64,000 bases of DNA from Phaseolus vulgaris. Taxonomy: Eukaryota; Streptophyta; Magnoliopsida; Fabales; Fabaceae. The position numbers were made by a program, and so were the translations under genes. Below are positions 1 through 11,300 of the stretch, piece by piece. Numbering within the stretch: position 1 is the stretch's first letter; each line of letters starts with the position of its first letter. The notes below the pieces were generated by a model that was not told the DNA's origin, did not search any database, and saw nothing but the letters and a program-made list of their open reading frames with translations. The DNA is taken from positions 19,324,272-19,388,271 of the forward strand of contig NC_023759.2 of assembly GCF_000499845.2 (NCBI RefSeq). Direction: 5' to 3'.

Positions 1-1685
1 TTCTCTTACCCTTAAATTCATTTACGTTCTGTTTTTAGCTTTATTGGTATAAACAACCGATTGTTTTTCTGCTGCTTTACTGTTTTATTGATCTTGTTCT
101 TGGCTAACCTAATTTTTGTTCAGGATTCAAACAAAGAATTTTGTTAAAAATAAAAAATATTTCAAAAACCTCTCTTAAACAATTCACCCCCTCTCGTTTA
201 AGGCCATATATTCTAACAATAAAAACAAAGAAAAGTAAGTGAATTCACATCTTGAAATTCAAGATGCTAAAACAAAGGGATTCTATTTGTGTGGCAAATT
301 GTTTTCATAACTATGGAATTTTATCCTTCTTGCTTTAACAAGTTCTAAAACATAAAGTTCATAGTTAAAGTTTAAGTAAGTTTCTTTGAGTCTTAAAACA
401 TGCTTTTGTTGTTTGTCTTATTTAAAGTTTTGTCTTCATATTGATTCATATTTGGTTTAGCTTTCTTTCTTTAATCTTTTCTTGCTTAACTTTAAATTTT
501 CTCAAGTTTTGTGGAGTCCTTTTTGAGTGATCGATAAATTTTTTGTCCTATTTCACTTGAAGCTCTTCTCGCAAGTGTGGGCTCTTGAAATTTGGAACCT
601 TTCTTTTGAGTGAACTTAACCCTCTTTCATCTTTTTCTCAAAAAAAAGTTGAGTGATACACGTAAGTGAGTGATTTAATTGTTTTTTTAAACTAATTATT
701 TAATTATTTATTTTTTTGTATACAATTATGGCTTACTTGTCATTAGGGGAATCTTCCAAGCCACATTCTTCTCAAAGGGAAAAAATATTTTGGAGCTTGA
801 GGAAACTAATAGGAACTTGGTTTAAAGAGAAAAATTATGGAGAGGCTTCAAGTTGTAGAAGAATCACAAGAGAGGCAAATCCGGAAAAGAATATGAGAGC
901 CTAAAAGTACCACAAGGTATCAAAGACATTATGAAAGCCAAGAGGAAGATGAGGAAGAATGGAGAGACCTAATTATGAAGTTAGGCGTCACCATCATCAA
1001 CAACCCAAGAAGACAATTCCTTTTGTAATATTTGCCACTGAAAAATATAAAGATGAAGTTTTATGTGATGTTGTGTCAATGGAAGCCACACATGCTTTTG
1101 GGGCCTTGGCAATATAATAGAAAGATTTTACATGATGGCCAATACCAAAAAAATTTCTTTCAACTTCCAAGGACACAAGATTAACTAAAAAACCTCTATT
1201 TCCAAAAGAAGTTAATGAGGATCAAATAAAAATAAAAACAAAAATAGAAGATGAAAAAGGTGAGGAAAATAACAAAATCAAAACGAGTCTCATCATCTCA
1301 CCACATGCGGTCAAAACAGTAACGTTGGCTCGTCCAAAAATAAAAACTGCTTATCCTAGGTTCCTTCCTTATCTTTTCCATCCATTAATAGTTCTAAATA
1401 ATTGAAATATTTATTACAAAATTTGGGGATGATTTTCAAAATCCTTCTAAAGATTTACACCTTATAAGAGCCATTACACATCAAATTCACTTTCTCCCTA
1501 AACATTCTTTACAAATACAACATGTATATAAAACTAATAAACAAGAACTTCAAAAGCTCGATGCACGTAAGTTTGATTCACTTCACACCTTTTGAAATCT
1601 TCATATCTTTTATGTGAACAAACTAATTTATGTTATCTACAGGAGTTCTAAATTCGAGGACAAATTCTTTCCAACCTGGAGGGCC
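1..1685 (+). mobile_element. Internally deleted Ty3/gypsy element, family A (left copy)
   Basis: This is the internal part of a gypsy-type LTR element running off the left window edge. A gag-like start lies near 728 (62 codons open). About 900-1015 gives a short gag-like stretch, then a retropepsin-region fragment, and then directly the 3' end with a purine-rich tract at about 1675-1685. No reverse transcriptase, RNase H or integrase lies between. A copy with the same layout is at the right end of the window on the minus strand (63314-64000). The first 700 bases are AT-rich and I recognise nothing more specific there. Family assignment rests on the protease-region motif and the shared 3' end. 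Confidence 0.6.
1018..1400 (+). pseudogene. Gypsy family A protease-region fragment
   Basis: The plus-strand frame near 1021-1110 reads FVIFATEKYKDEVLCDVV followed by a MEAT motif, which is the region around the aspartic protease of plant gypsy elements. The expected LLGRPW motif is frameshifted here. A downstream lysine-rich stretch (KEVNEDQIK) also fits the family. The minus-strand copy at 63669-63974 keeps the motif intact as open frame. This copy is broken and is not expected to make protein. Confidence 0.6.
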
Positions 1686-2580
1686 TGATATGACCCAACA
1701 TTGCAAGAAGTTAACCACAAACCCAAATTACTATTCAAGACTAGGTTAAACATCAACTATTTTTTTCCTTTTAGTCTTTCTAAGACAAGTTTAGTTTGTA
1801 ATCAATTGGACTCACATTGGCCCATTCAGAAGAAGAAAAAACTCGCTTAGGTTTTTAGAAACCTTAGTTTCTAGAAGACTGCCCATGAGCCACCCATGTG
1901 TTCACCTTTGACCTAGATTCTAGAAGACTCCCCCATGTGCTCACATTTGACCTAGTTTTTAGAAGTATGTAGTCATTTATGTCCCTATCCTTCCTCTCTT
2001 CCTCTCCACGACACTCATATTTGTAAATAGGATATTGTTGATTCATTGCCAGAGATGGCTTAGAATCAATAGTTCATCATCTAAAGGATTTTTCCCTTCT
2101 AATACTCTATCTGAGAGTTATCAATATTTATCAAATTTGTTCCTATGTCTCCCTTATTGTAAATCACATGAAGTAAAGAAACTAAGCTTGAATGAGTCTA
2201 AAGTGTTCCTATATTTTATTTTAGTCTTATCTTGATAGCTGCAAGTGGTGACCCCATCCTCACTCATCTTGGAGCTTCCTCCCCCAAGTGGTGTGATCCC
2301 TCTTCATTTCTTTCCACTCCTTACCGTTTTCTCTTCAATTATGTCATTACTCTTCTTTTCTTTTGCTCATTATCTCTTTAATTGTTCCGCCATTTTTTCT
2401 TCCTTTTCAATTCGATTTCTTCATTCCTTTGTCTTGCTTTATTTTCCGCAATCATCATCATTATCTTAGTAATTGTGTTTTTATTTTACTCTTTTGAAGA
2501 GAATCTTCACAATTATTTAACCACTTGGTAAGTTTGTCTCCGGTGATAATCTTCACTGAGTCTCACCTATTATTGTTAAT
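1686..2580 (+). repeat. Family A gypsy 3' LTR (approximate)
   Basis: The LTR starts with TGATATGACC just after the purine-rich tract. It contains a roughly 45-bp internal duplication (TCTAGAAGACT..TTTGACCTAG, 1871-1960). A block at 2235-2310 (CTCATCTTGGAGCTTCC, CCCAAGTGGTGTGA) and one at 2515-2550 (TTTAACCACTTGGTAAG) are recognisably the same as minus-strand sequence at 56650-56930, which supports a shared LTR family. The exact right end is uncertain. Confidence 0.5.
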
Positions 2581-3389
2581 CACAATCTTAATCCAAGTAA
2601 AAAATCATAAAAACATATACAAAGCTAAAATCAACTCACATCACACAATCCATCGATTGTAACATTAATTTCCTTCATCTATTCAGCATCAAATAATAAC
2701 ATCATTGGGTTAGAAGAAGTTGTTGGCAACAAAGGTTTGAGTTTGAGACCTAGCTTTTCAAGATGAGCTTTTAGTTCAAGCAGGAAGTAAAGCACTAGTA
2801 GTTTCTAAGACAACCTTTAGAGTAAGTTCTCACCGACAAGAACAAATGTTTGCCTTTCCAATTCAAGGTAGAACACGAATGAGCATGTGGGCAAGACAAC
2901 TTTAAAAGCATGCTGACTCTGAATGGAAGTACATCTTGATGACTTAGCTCAGCGTGGCTCGAGAAGGAGGATATGACAAATCCACGTAGAGAGTTCTTGG
3001 TAGCATGTGGGTCACGCATTTCTACCTAGGATTCAGTTTATATGTTTCTAACTTGATGCATAGAATGTTCATATGTAATGTTATTTTATTATTATTATTT
3101 TTTTGTACTTACCCAACTTTGGGTTTAAGGTAATTGTCTTGCCTTTTTTTATAACCACATGTACACGCAAGCATGAATAAAAGATAAAACAATCAATATA
3201 TTTTCTCCATCTTATCAATTCAAGTATTGTTTGTGTCGTCACAAGGGATATGTTGATGGTGTATGTATTTATGTAGATATTTAGTACACAATATCATTGA
3301 CTTGAATGGATCCACATGATAACATTTAAACTATGATTTTTAATCATGATGTTGAGGTTTGATACAACTGAACCAAAAAAAAAACATGT
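2581..3389. other. No recognisable feature
   Basis: AT-rich sequence without a convincing reading frame or repeat. Short open frames on both strands (for example minus 2795-3019) have no family resemblance that I can see. Confidence 0.4.
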
Positions 3390-4080
3390 GTTATTAGGTT
3401 GTAAAAGAGGTGACAAATATAAGAGTTACAAAAAGAATTTATAATTCACTATTACTGAAATAAGGAAATATGATTGTCCATTTAAATTGCGTGAAAAACT
3501 AGTACATAACGAAGGATGGTGGATTGTGTTTGTAATATGTAGACATCATAATCATGAATTGATTGATATATTAATATGTGATCCATATGACATCAAATAA
3601 AAACCTAATGATGTTGGTTGACATAAAAGCTACAAATATTTTACTAAATTTGAAAGAGAATAATTTAGACAATACCATTACTGTAAAGCAAGTATATAAT
3701 GTGAAAGATGCACAATCATAAAGATGATCAAGAACTAAAATCCAATAATTAATAATGCCTATTAGAGATGATAAAAAGAACCAAGTCCACACGGTTGCCT
3801 TTGGCTTTTTTAATGTTGACAAGTAAATAAGAAAACAACTTTATTGGACTTCTTGAAATACTTAGACTATTAGTGATAGATCTTGCTTCACTACAAGCAC
3901 TTAGCACTATTTTCCCATAAACTTCCAACCTTCAACATTGGTTTCACGTTGAAAGGAATGTAAAAACTTTATAAAGAGACGTGGTAGGTGGTAAAGGATG
4001 CATGAGAATATGTGATGCATTGTCCAAGTTGTGATACATTAGAAGGGTGTGTTTAATTTTTTGAAATCGTTTATTCATCA
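3390..4080 (+). pseudogene. MULE/FAR1-type transposase remnant (N-terminal and middle part)
   Basis: The plus-strand translation, with several stops and frameshifts, follows the FAR1-related/MULE transposase pattern common in legumes. It shows KYKSYKKN, then CPFKLREKLV, then GWWIVFVICRHHNHEL (a zinc-binding C/H pattern), then TITVKQVYNVKDAQS, then SRTKIQ. Further on, near 3900-4010, a stretch resembles the catalytic-domain region. Known members are DDE transposases of Mutator-like elements or their domesticated relatives. This one is dead. A C-terminal SWIM-type remnant of the same class lies at 35140-35510. Confidence 0.65.
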
Positions 4081-4235
4081 TAATTATTATTATTTGTTGA
4101 TAATGTGAACACCATATGGATCATTCCATACTGGAAAAAGTTTATTAGTGCATGAACAAACAAGTGTTGCATTTAAGAAGTACAAGTAATAGATATGTTT
4201 CAATTCCTATAAATGCTACTCTTTTATTTCAATTC

Positions 4236-4292
4236 ACACGCGCGCGCACACACATATATATGTACGCGCGTGTTATATATATATATATATTA
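4236..4292. repeat. Compound microsatellite (CA/CG/TA)
   Basis: Alternating purine-pyrimidine tract: CA and CG dinucleotides, then TA repeats. It lies 3' of the TRCF-like gene. Confidence 0.85.
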
Positions 4293-5339
4293 GTCTCTAA
4301 TAACGTTATATACATTTAGTAACATCAACCTCGCTGATTTGGAAATTTTTAATGGCATGGCACGTGATAATGATAGAAACATATGCATTTAGCATTGCTA
4401 CACATTAATACATGGCATATGCCTATAGTCAGCAACCTTAAAATGCCTTCTCAAATGATTTTCATATTTTTTTACAATTAAAGGAGGATAAGTTTTGTTC
4501 TCCTTTGATTTTAGATAAAACTAAAAATAGAAATAATTATAGATGTCAACTACGGAATTAATATTAAATGATGGAACTGATTGCAAAAACATGTGGTTAC
4601 AAGAATTTCTTTCTATAAAGAATACAAGTTTCTAGCAATAACTATAAACAACAGCATACTTCTTAGTGATCTGCAACAAAAATGCTCCACTCACCAGACT
4701 GATTTCTAGTTTCTTTAGAATGTATTAACTAGCCTGAGACTGAATCTTGGCAATGAATTTCTCCATATCAGGTAACTTCGATAAGAATTTATAGATGGGA
4801 AAAAGGAAGAAAGTATGGTTGTAGAATGCTTTACTACTCAGTGACGTATACAAAAGGTAAATTCTGGATATTTTGATTAAAGGTTTACTGGATAAGATGT
4901 CTAGGTTATCACCATAGATGGCTTCTGAAAGGAATGTTGTTTTATGAGTGCAAGTATTAAAGGTGCCCAGATGACTAGGTTACTAACTGCTTCCTTGTAA
5001 CATATGCCCCTGTCCTGCATAAGGCTTGCAAATTTAGGAGTACAATTTAGATAACTCCAATTCTAAGGTGCCTGTGAGTTGTAACTAACCTCATTGATGT
5101 GGCTGTGATTATACATCTTGAAAGGAAGCACATGTTCACTGGTATCAGCTGATAGTCCCAACTTGTTCAGATGTCCTGTACTGCCATGTCAGTCATGCAA
5201 AACAGTCCTGTTTTGCATTTGCCGTGGTAGGTTTCTGGCCCTTCAACACACTAAATCCATCAAATTTTACATATTTGTGATGTAAACAGTAAGTTGGGTT
5301 TCCAACTTCCATATTGCCAGAATTGACCAGGTATTGGAC
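4293..5339 (-). other. 3' flank and probable 3' UTR of the TRCF-like gene
   Basis: No open frame of note. The part next to the stop codon (roughly 4700-5339) is less AT-rich than the flank, as expected of a transcribed 3' UTR, but no poly(A) site can be fixed from sequence alone. The part below 4700 shows nothing I recognise. Confidence 0.35.
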
Positions 5340-8300
5340 CTAGTACTTAATGAAGGAGGGTAGTGAAGCATGAAGTTCAGCCAGGCATTGAAAGATCCAA
5401 TTAAGAAGTTGTTCTTTTGGTAGCTCTAAAAGAAGTTCAGCCTGCATGAAGAAAATCATTAGGAAAAAGGAACATAAACTTATTACATATGATTCTGGGT
5501 ATGGGGCCTAGGTTATCGGTACAGATAGGAAGTATGCATAATGCAAAAAAAAAAAACTACATTATTAGATACAAATGGCCAGAAAAAAAGAGAAAATACT
5601 GGACACATAACTCTTGATATAAATGGTAAAAAAATGTTGTTGGCTCTTTAAACGAGTATATAGCTAATCTTGTAGCTAAAGGCTTTCATTGACAACCTAG
5701 CTATGATTTTCATTAAATCTTCTCCCCTATCATCAAACCGGAATTCATATTACATTGTCTTTGGCAAATAGTAATCGTTAGCCTCTTGTTTATACTAAAT
5801 GTTAATAATGCTTTTTTAAATGGTGTTTTAGATGAAACATTTTACATGCAACAACCTCCAGATTTTGCATCTTCTGGTCCTTCTTTGGCGTGCAAACAAG
5901 ACAATGCTATCTATGGTTAGAAGCAAGCCCTAAACCCTGTTTATCAATGGCTTGCCAAACAACAAGGAACACTGTTTATCAATGTCAAACTAACACTATT
6001 TATTTGCTAGTTTAAGTTGATGATATAATTATAACAGATAGTTCTTCTACTTTTGTTCAAAGGATTATCAATCAACTTAATTTTGCCTTCCCTCTTTAGG
6101 CAGTTTGGTCACCTTGATTACTTTTTGGAATAAAAGTTAGAACTCTTCAGGGCGGTTCCTTATTCTATAACCCAAAGCAAATATCTTCATGATCTTTTAC
6201 ATGGATCTAATATGTTTGAAGCTAAGTTTATTTCTTCCCTTATGGTCTCTAATTGCAAACTATCAAAAGAGGTTCTGATTTTCCTTTTTGATGAACTTCC
6301 TATAGATCTATTGTAGGTTCTCTTCAGCGTCACTTGAAAATGATTAATCTAAATGAGAGAAGATTTTATTTCAATTGATTAATTTGAAACCATAAATCAT
6401 AATTCTCTATATAGAGAATTCTAAACCTAAAATATTGATTATAAATAGATATCTAAAATCTTCTAACGACTTGTTATAGCTTCTAACAAGACACTTAATA
6501 TCCTACTAACAACACTTCCTCTCAAGTGGATATCTATCATTCCCAACTTGCAGATGAAATCATGATATTGTTCAATGGGAAGGCCTATTGGAAACAATAT
6601 GCTAAATGAAGCCCAAATGGGACATAAGTAGTGATAAGGTCGTTGTCCAATTCCTCTTTAAGAAATTGTTGATCTATCTTTATGTGCTTGGTCTTATCAT
6701 GCTGAACTAGATTGTGAACAATGCTAATAGCTGATTTATTATGACAATAACAAATCATAGACCAATGTTGCCAAGATCGCAAGTTTACTCGCATTCTCGC
6801 ACGAGTCAGCTAGTTTGGAGGGCCAGTCGAGGTGAATCGGCTAACGGATCGGAATTGGAGTAGATCGAGTGAGGTGTCACATGGCTCAGTGGATCGACTG
6901 AGGTTGCCAATCCTAGATCGTGACTCGTGCGCAGCCATTTTTGGCCAAAAAAATGGAGTTTGGTTGCTCCAGTTAAAACCCAAGCGGGGAGAAGATTCGA
7001 TGATCTTGTGCAACGACTTAAATGGTCTTGTGCAGTGGCGGCAGCAGCAACGCACGCTCTGATGAGGCTGTGACGGTGGTAGAAAATGAAGAAATTAAAT
7101 GGGAAGTTGTGTCGTGTGTGGTGCATGAAAATGAAGGAGTTGTTGCCCAAAAATAAACCATAATTTCAGAAAATCTAATTCAAACATGTGGGCCTTGGCC
7201 CATTTTTAATACCCAACCCATTGCAACCCTAATTCAAATTAAGTCATTGGAGAAGTGTTCTGCAATCGCTAGAGGAAGTGAGCAATAATATTAATTTAAA
7301 ACCCTAATTAAACAAGGTTTATTTGGTTCTTACTTGGCCTATTTAAAATATTATAAGTGCCCAATAATTCTAATCCACATCAGACTTCTAATCTTTTCTT
7401 TAAGTTATCTATAAGTATATATTGTAAAATTCTTAGTAACTCTTACGAGTCGAGTTACAATACTCGAGTTACGATCTTTTATCTCTTTCCTGATTCTCTT
7501 ACGATTTACGAGTTTGACAACATTATCATAGACTCTTCATATATCACTTTAAGATCATTTAGAATAATTCTCATCCATAAAAATTGACACACCACATGAG
7601 CCATAGCTCAAAAATTCAGCTCTGCTCTATACCTTACAATAACATTTTGTTTCTTACTTCTCCTAGTCATCAAATTTCCACCCAAGAACATGCAATATCC
7701 TGGGGTGGAGCTCCTATCTGTGACAGACTCTGCATAATCTACATAAGTATACACCTCCTTTTCAATTTTTCATTCCTCTTTAACAATAATCCCCTTCCTG
7801 GACTTGTCTTCAAATATCAAAGGATTATGTTCACAACTTGTAAATGTCTCTCCCTTGGATCATGCATGAAATGACTAACTACACTCACAACATAGGCTAT
7901 GTCAGATCTAGTGTGGGCTAAGTAAATGAGTTTCCCCACAAGTCTTTGATAATGACCTTTATTCATAGAATTGCCCTTCATCAATCCCAATTCTATGGTT
8001 TTGTTCTATAGGAACTTGAGTGGTCTCGCAATCAATCTTACTTGTTTCTTTGAGAAGATCAAGAACATACTTTCTTTGGGAGATAAAGATGTATTTCTTA
8101 GAGTAAGCTACTTCTATCCCAAGGAAGTACTTTAATTTTCCTAGATCCTTCATCTCAAACTGAGCAACAAGCTTTTCTTTCAAGATTTGTTTTCCATGTT
8201 CATCATCTCTTGCAACAATCATATCATCAACATAGACCAAGAGTAATATAAGTTTACCTTCTGGTGAATGCTTAATGAACAGGGTATGTACACCTTTACT

Positions 8301-11300
8301 CTATCGATACCCCATCGAGATCATAACCTGAGTGAGTTTACCAAACCAAGCACAAGGTGACTGCTTAAGTCTATATAAGGCTTTCTTCAACCAACACACT
8401 TTATTCCCTTCTTTAATAGACTGAAAACCTAAAGGAATTTCCATGTAAACTTCTTCCTCTAAAAGTCCATGCAAGAAAGCATTTTTCACATCAGATTGTT
8501 GCAATTCCGAACCAAAATAAGTTGTCAATGATATTCATCTTTGTTATTGGAGCAAATATCTCCTCATAATCAACAACATAAGTCTTGAGTATATCTTTTA
8601 GCAACTAACCTTCCTTTGTAACAGTCTAATGTGCCACCAAATTTATACTTTACATTATAAACTCATCTTCATCCTACTACCTTTTTATTGAGTGTGTGCC
8701 ACCAAATTTATACTTTACATTATAAACTCATCTTCATCCTACTACCTTTTTATTGAGTGGTCTGTCATCAATTTCCTTTGGCTGGTTCTTTTCTAAGGCA
8801 TCCGTCTATTCATTTATGAGTTGAACCCAATTTTCATCCTTTAATACTTCTTGAAATGATGTAGGGACTCTATTTGCATCAATGGCTGAGAGAAAAATCT
8901 GGTGTTGCATATATAGATGTTTAGTGGTCACAAATTGAGAAATAGGGTACTTGGTACAAGACAGAGTTCCTCTTCTCAAAGAAATGGACAGGTCATCAAG
9001 GTCAGGCTCACAATTATTATTCAAGGAATTTTTCAAAAGTTTAAAGGGTGCCAAAAGAAGGAAAAGTTACCCTAGCTTAGATGATTGGAGTTGTTTTTGG
9101 ATCAGTTTAGGTTGCTTTTGTATCCTTTGATATTGTATATAGGAGAAACTCTCTAGATGACTAGTTCCTAGAATTGACCTTAATTTGGGAACAAAGTTGC
9201 CCTTGTTAGGAAGAGCTTCAAAGACATCTGCAGATGTCTCGAGAGAAGTATTAGGAGTACCGAGAGTGGTATCAGCATGATACGGTTCCTATATGATTGG
9301 GACAAAAGATGACTCGAGATTCAGAAGACTTAGCTTCAAAAGTGCTCTCCCCCTAGAGCTGAGGAAGCATGTAAAAGGATGTAATTCCAACTTTCTTTCT
9401 TTTCACTCTCTATATAAAGAGAATCTTTGTTCCTTTGTACTTTTTTATCAATACAAAATTTTCTTTTTTTGTTTCTGTTCTCTCTCTCTTAAATATAATA
9501 TAACAAACCGTTATCAGATACTGCCTTAAATAAGTCTATAAACAGGAAGTAATTGATAGCTTTAACATTAGCTATTCAACATTAGCGACCCAACTTATTA
9601 AGACAAAAAAGTTCAAGATAATTGTTATTAGAGTAGAGGATTATTAAACATAATCAACAAAATTGGTTGGTGAAGCTCTTGGTATACGAATTTGACATTG
9701 TATATAAAATGGGAGCTTCAAATAAGGTGGCAGATGTGTTATCGAGAAAAGAGGAAGATAAAGAGTTGCAGCTTGTATCTAGACCCTATTGGCAGGATGT
9801 TTCAGAAATAGATGCAGAAGCTGATCCTATTTTATCAAAAATTAATGAGCTTAAACAGTATCATAACTTGCATAGTAAATATACCCTAGAACATACTTAT
9901 TCCACTCATTCTATAGTTGATGTTTTCGCAACAACTTGGTACCAGACCCCATTTGTAAACAGCCTCAAACATTTCATCTATTTATTTAAACTTGGTATCA
10001 AAATGGGATTGCTGAAAGGAAAAACCGTCATCTTCTTGAGGTTACTAGAGCTTTACTTTTCTAAACGTCTGTTCCTAGATCTTACTGGGGGAAGCAATCC
10101 TGACTACCACTTATTTGATTAATAGATTACTTTCTCGGGTTCTAAAGGGTGCTACTCCTATTCAGCTTATGACCACATTTTATCCTTCTATTCCCATGTT
10201 GACTAGCTTTCAGAATCATGTCTTAGGTTGTCCTGTTTTTGTCCATGTTCATAGTCCTTATTGGGGTAAGTTAGATACTCGCGCCATCAAATGTGTCTTC
10301 ATCTGTTATGCCCCCAACAAAAAGGGGTACAAATGTTATCACCCTCAAAGTCGTAAAGTCTATGTTTCCAAGGATGTCACACCTTTCATGAAACAGAGTC
10401 TTTCTTTCCTAGTTCTCAACTTCAGGGGGAGAGTATTCAAGAATCTGAGGTTCTTGAGTTGCCACCTTTTCCTTTGTTGTAGGATTCCATTCTTAGGGAG
10501 GATGACAAAGATCCTACACCCACATCATTACCAGAGAAAAATAATGAGGACAAATATTTTGGAAATAATATCAGCAAACGCAACAGGAACCCGTCCTGGT
10601 CGAACAACTTCAATTGTTCGAACCGGAGGTAAGAACTCGTACCCTTGAGACTCTTGAGGACACCTTAAATAATTCTTTTGAACCTAACCTAATGATTTAT
10701 CTATTTCCTAGAGAAAAGAAAAAATATTTTCTACCAAATATCAATTTGTGTCTACATAAAAGTTTTTATGCAACACCGGAGTTTTCTTTCAACTATTGAT
10801 TCTATCAGAATCCCTACATCAGTACAAGAAGCCTTAAAATATGAGAATTGGGTTCGAGCCATGAATGAAGAAATGAGTGCATTAGAAAGTAATGAGACTT
10901 GGGAAATTGTAGAGAGACCAAAAGATAAGAAGGCAGTGGGTTGTAGGTGGATATACACAGTTAAGTATAAGTCTGATAGCACACTGGATCGGTATAAAGC
11001 AAGGTTGGTTGCAAAAGGGTATGCTCAAACCTATGGGATTGATTATGAGGAGACTTTTGCTCCAGTGACAAAAATGAATACAGTTAGGATTATTCTCTCC
11101 CTGGCAGCACACTTTGGTTAGGAGATGCATCAATTTGATGTTAAAAATGCCTTCTTGCATTGAAGCTTGGAGGAAGAAGTATACACGAAGATTCCACCTA
11201 GTTATGATGCTATTGATGAAGAAAATAAGGTGTGCAGACTTAAGAAGGCCCAATATGGTCTTAAACAATCACCTTGTGCTTCGTTTGGAAGGTTTACTCA

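Larger units (their letters stand above)
6340..9375 (-). pseudogene. Degenerate copia pol remnant with 3' LTR (intron 12)
   Basis: Read from high to low coordinate, the segments are: the integrase-RT linker (9300-9375); an RT N-terminal region (9054-8806); [11 protein letters not shown] and [10 protein letters not shown] (8528-8301); MVYVDDMIV and [15 protein letters not shown] (8240-7959); an RNase H stretch (about 7900-7580); CHNKSAISI (about 6740); a purine tract (6510-6520); and an LTR of about 170 bp (6340-6510). It belongs to the same copia family as 9995-12571 and 21407-25680 but is more decayed. It is interrupted by a MULE-like insertion (6764-7524) and a 65-bp tandem duplication. The 5' end with gag, protease and most of integrase is missing. 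Confidence 0.75.
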
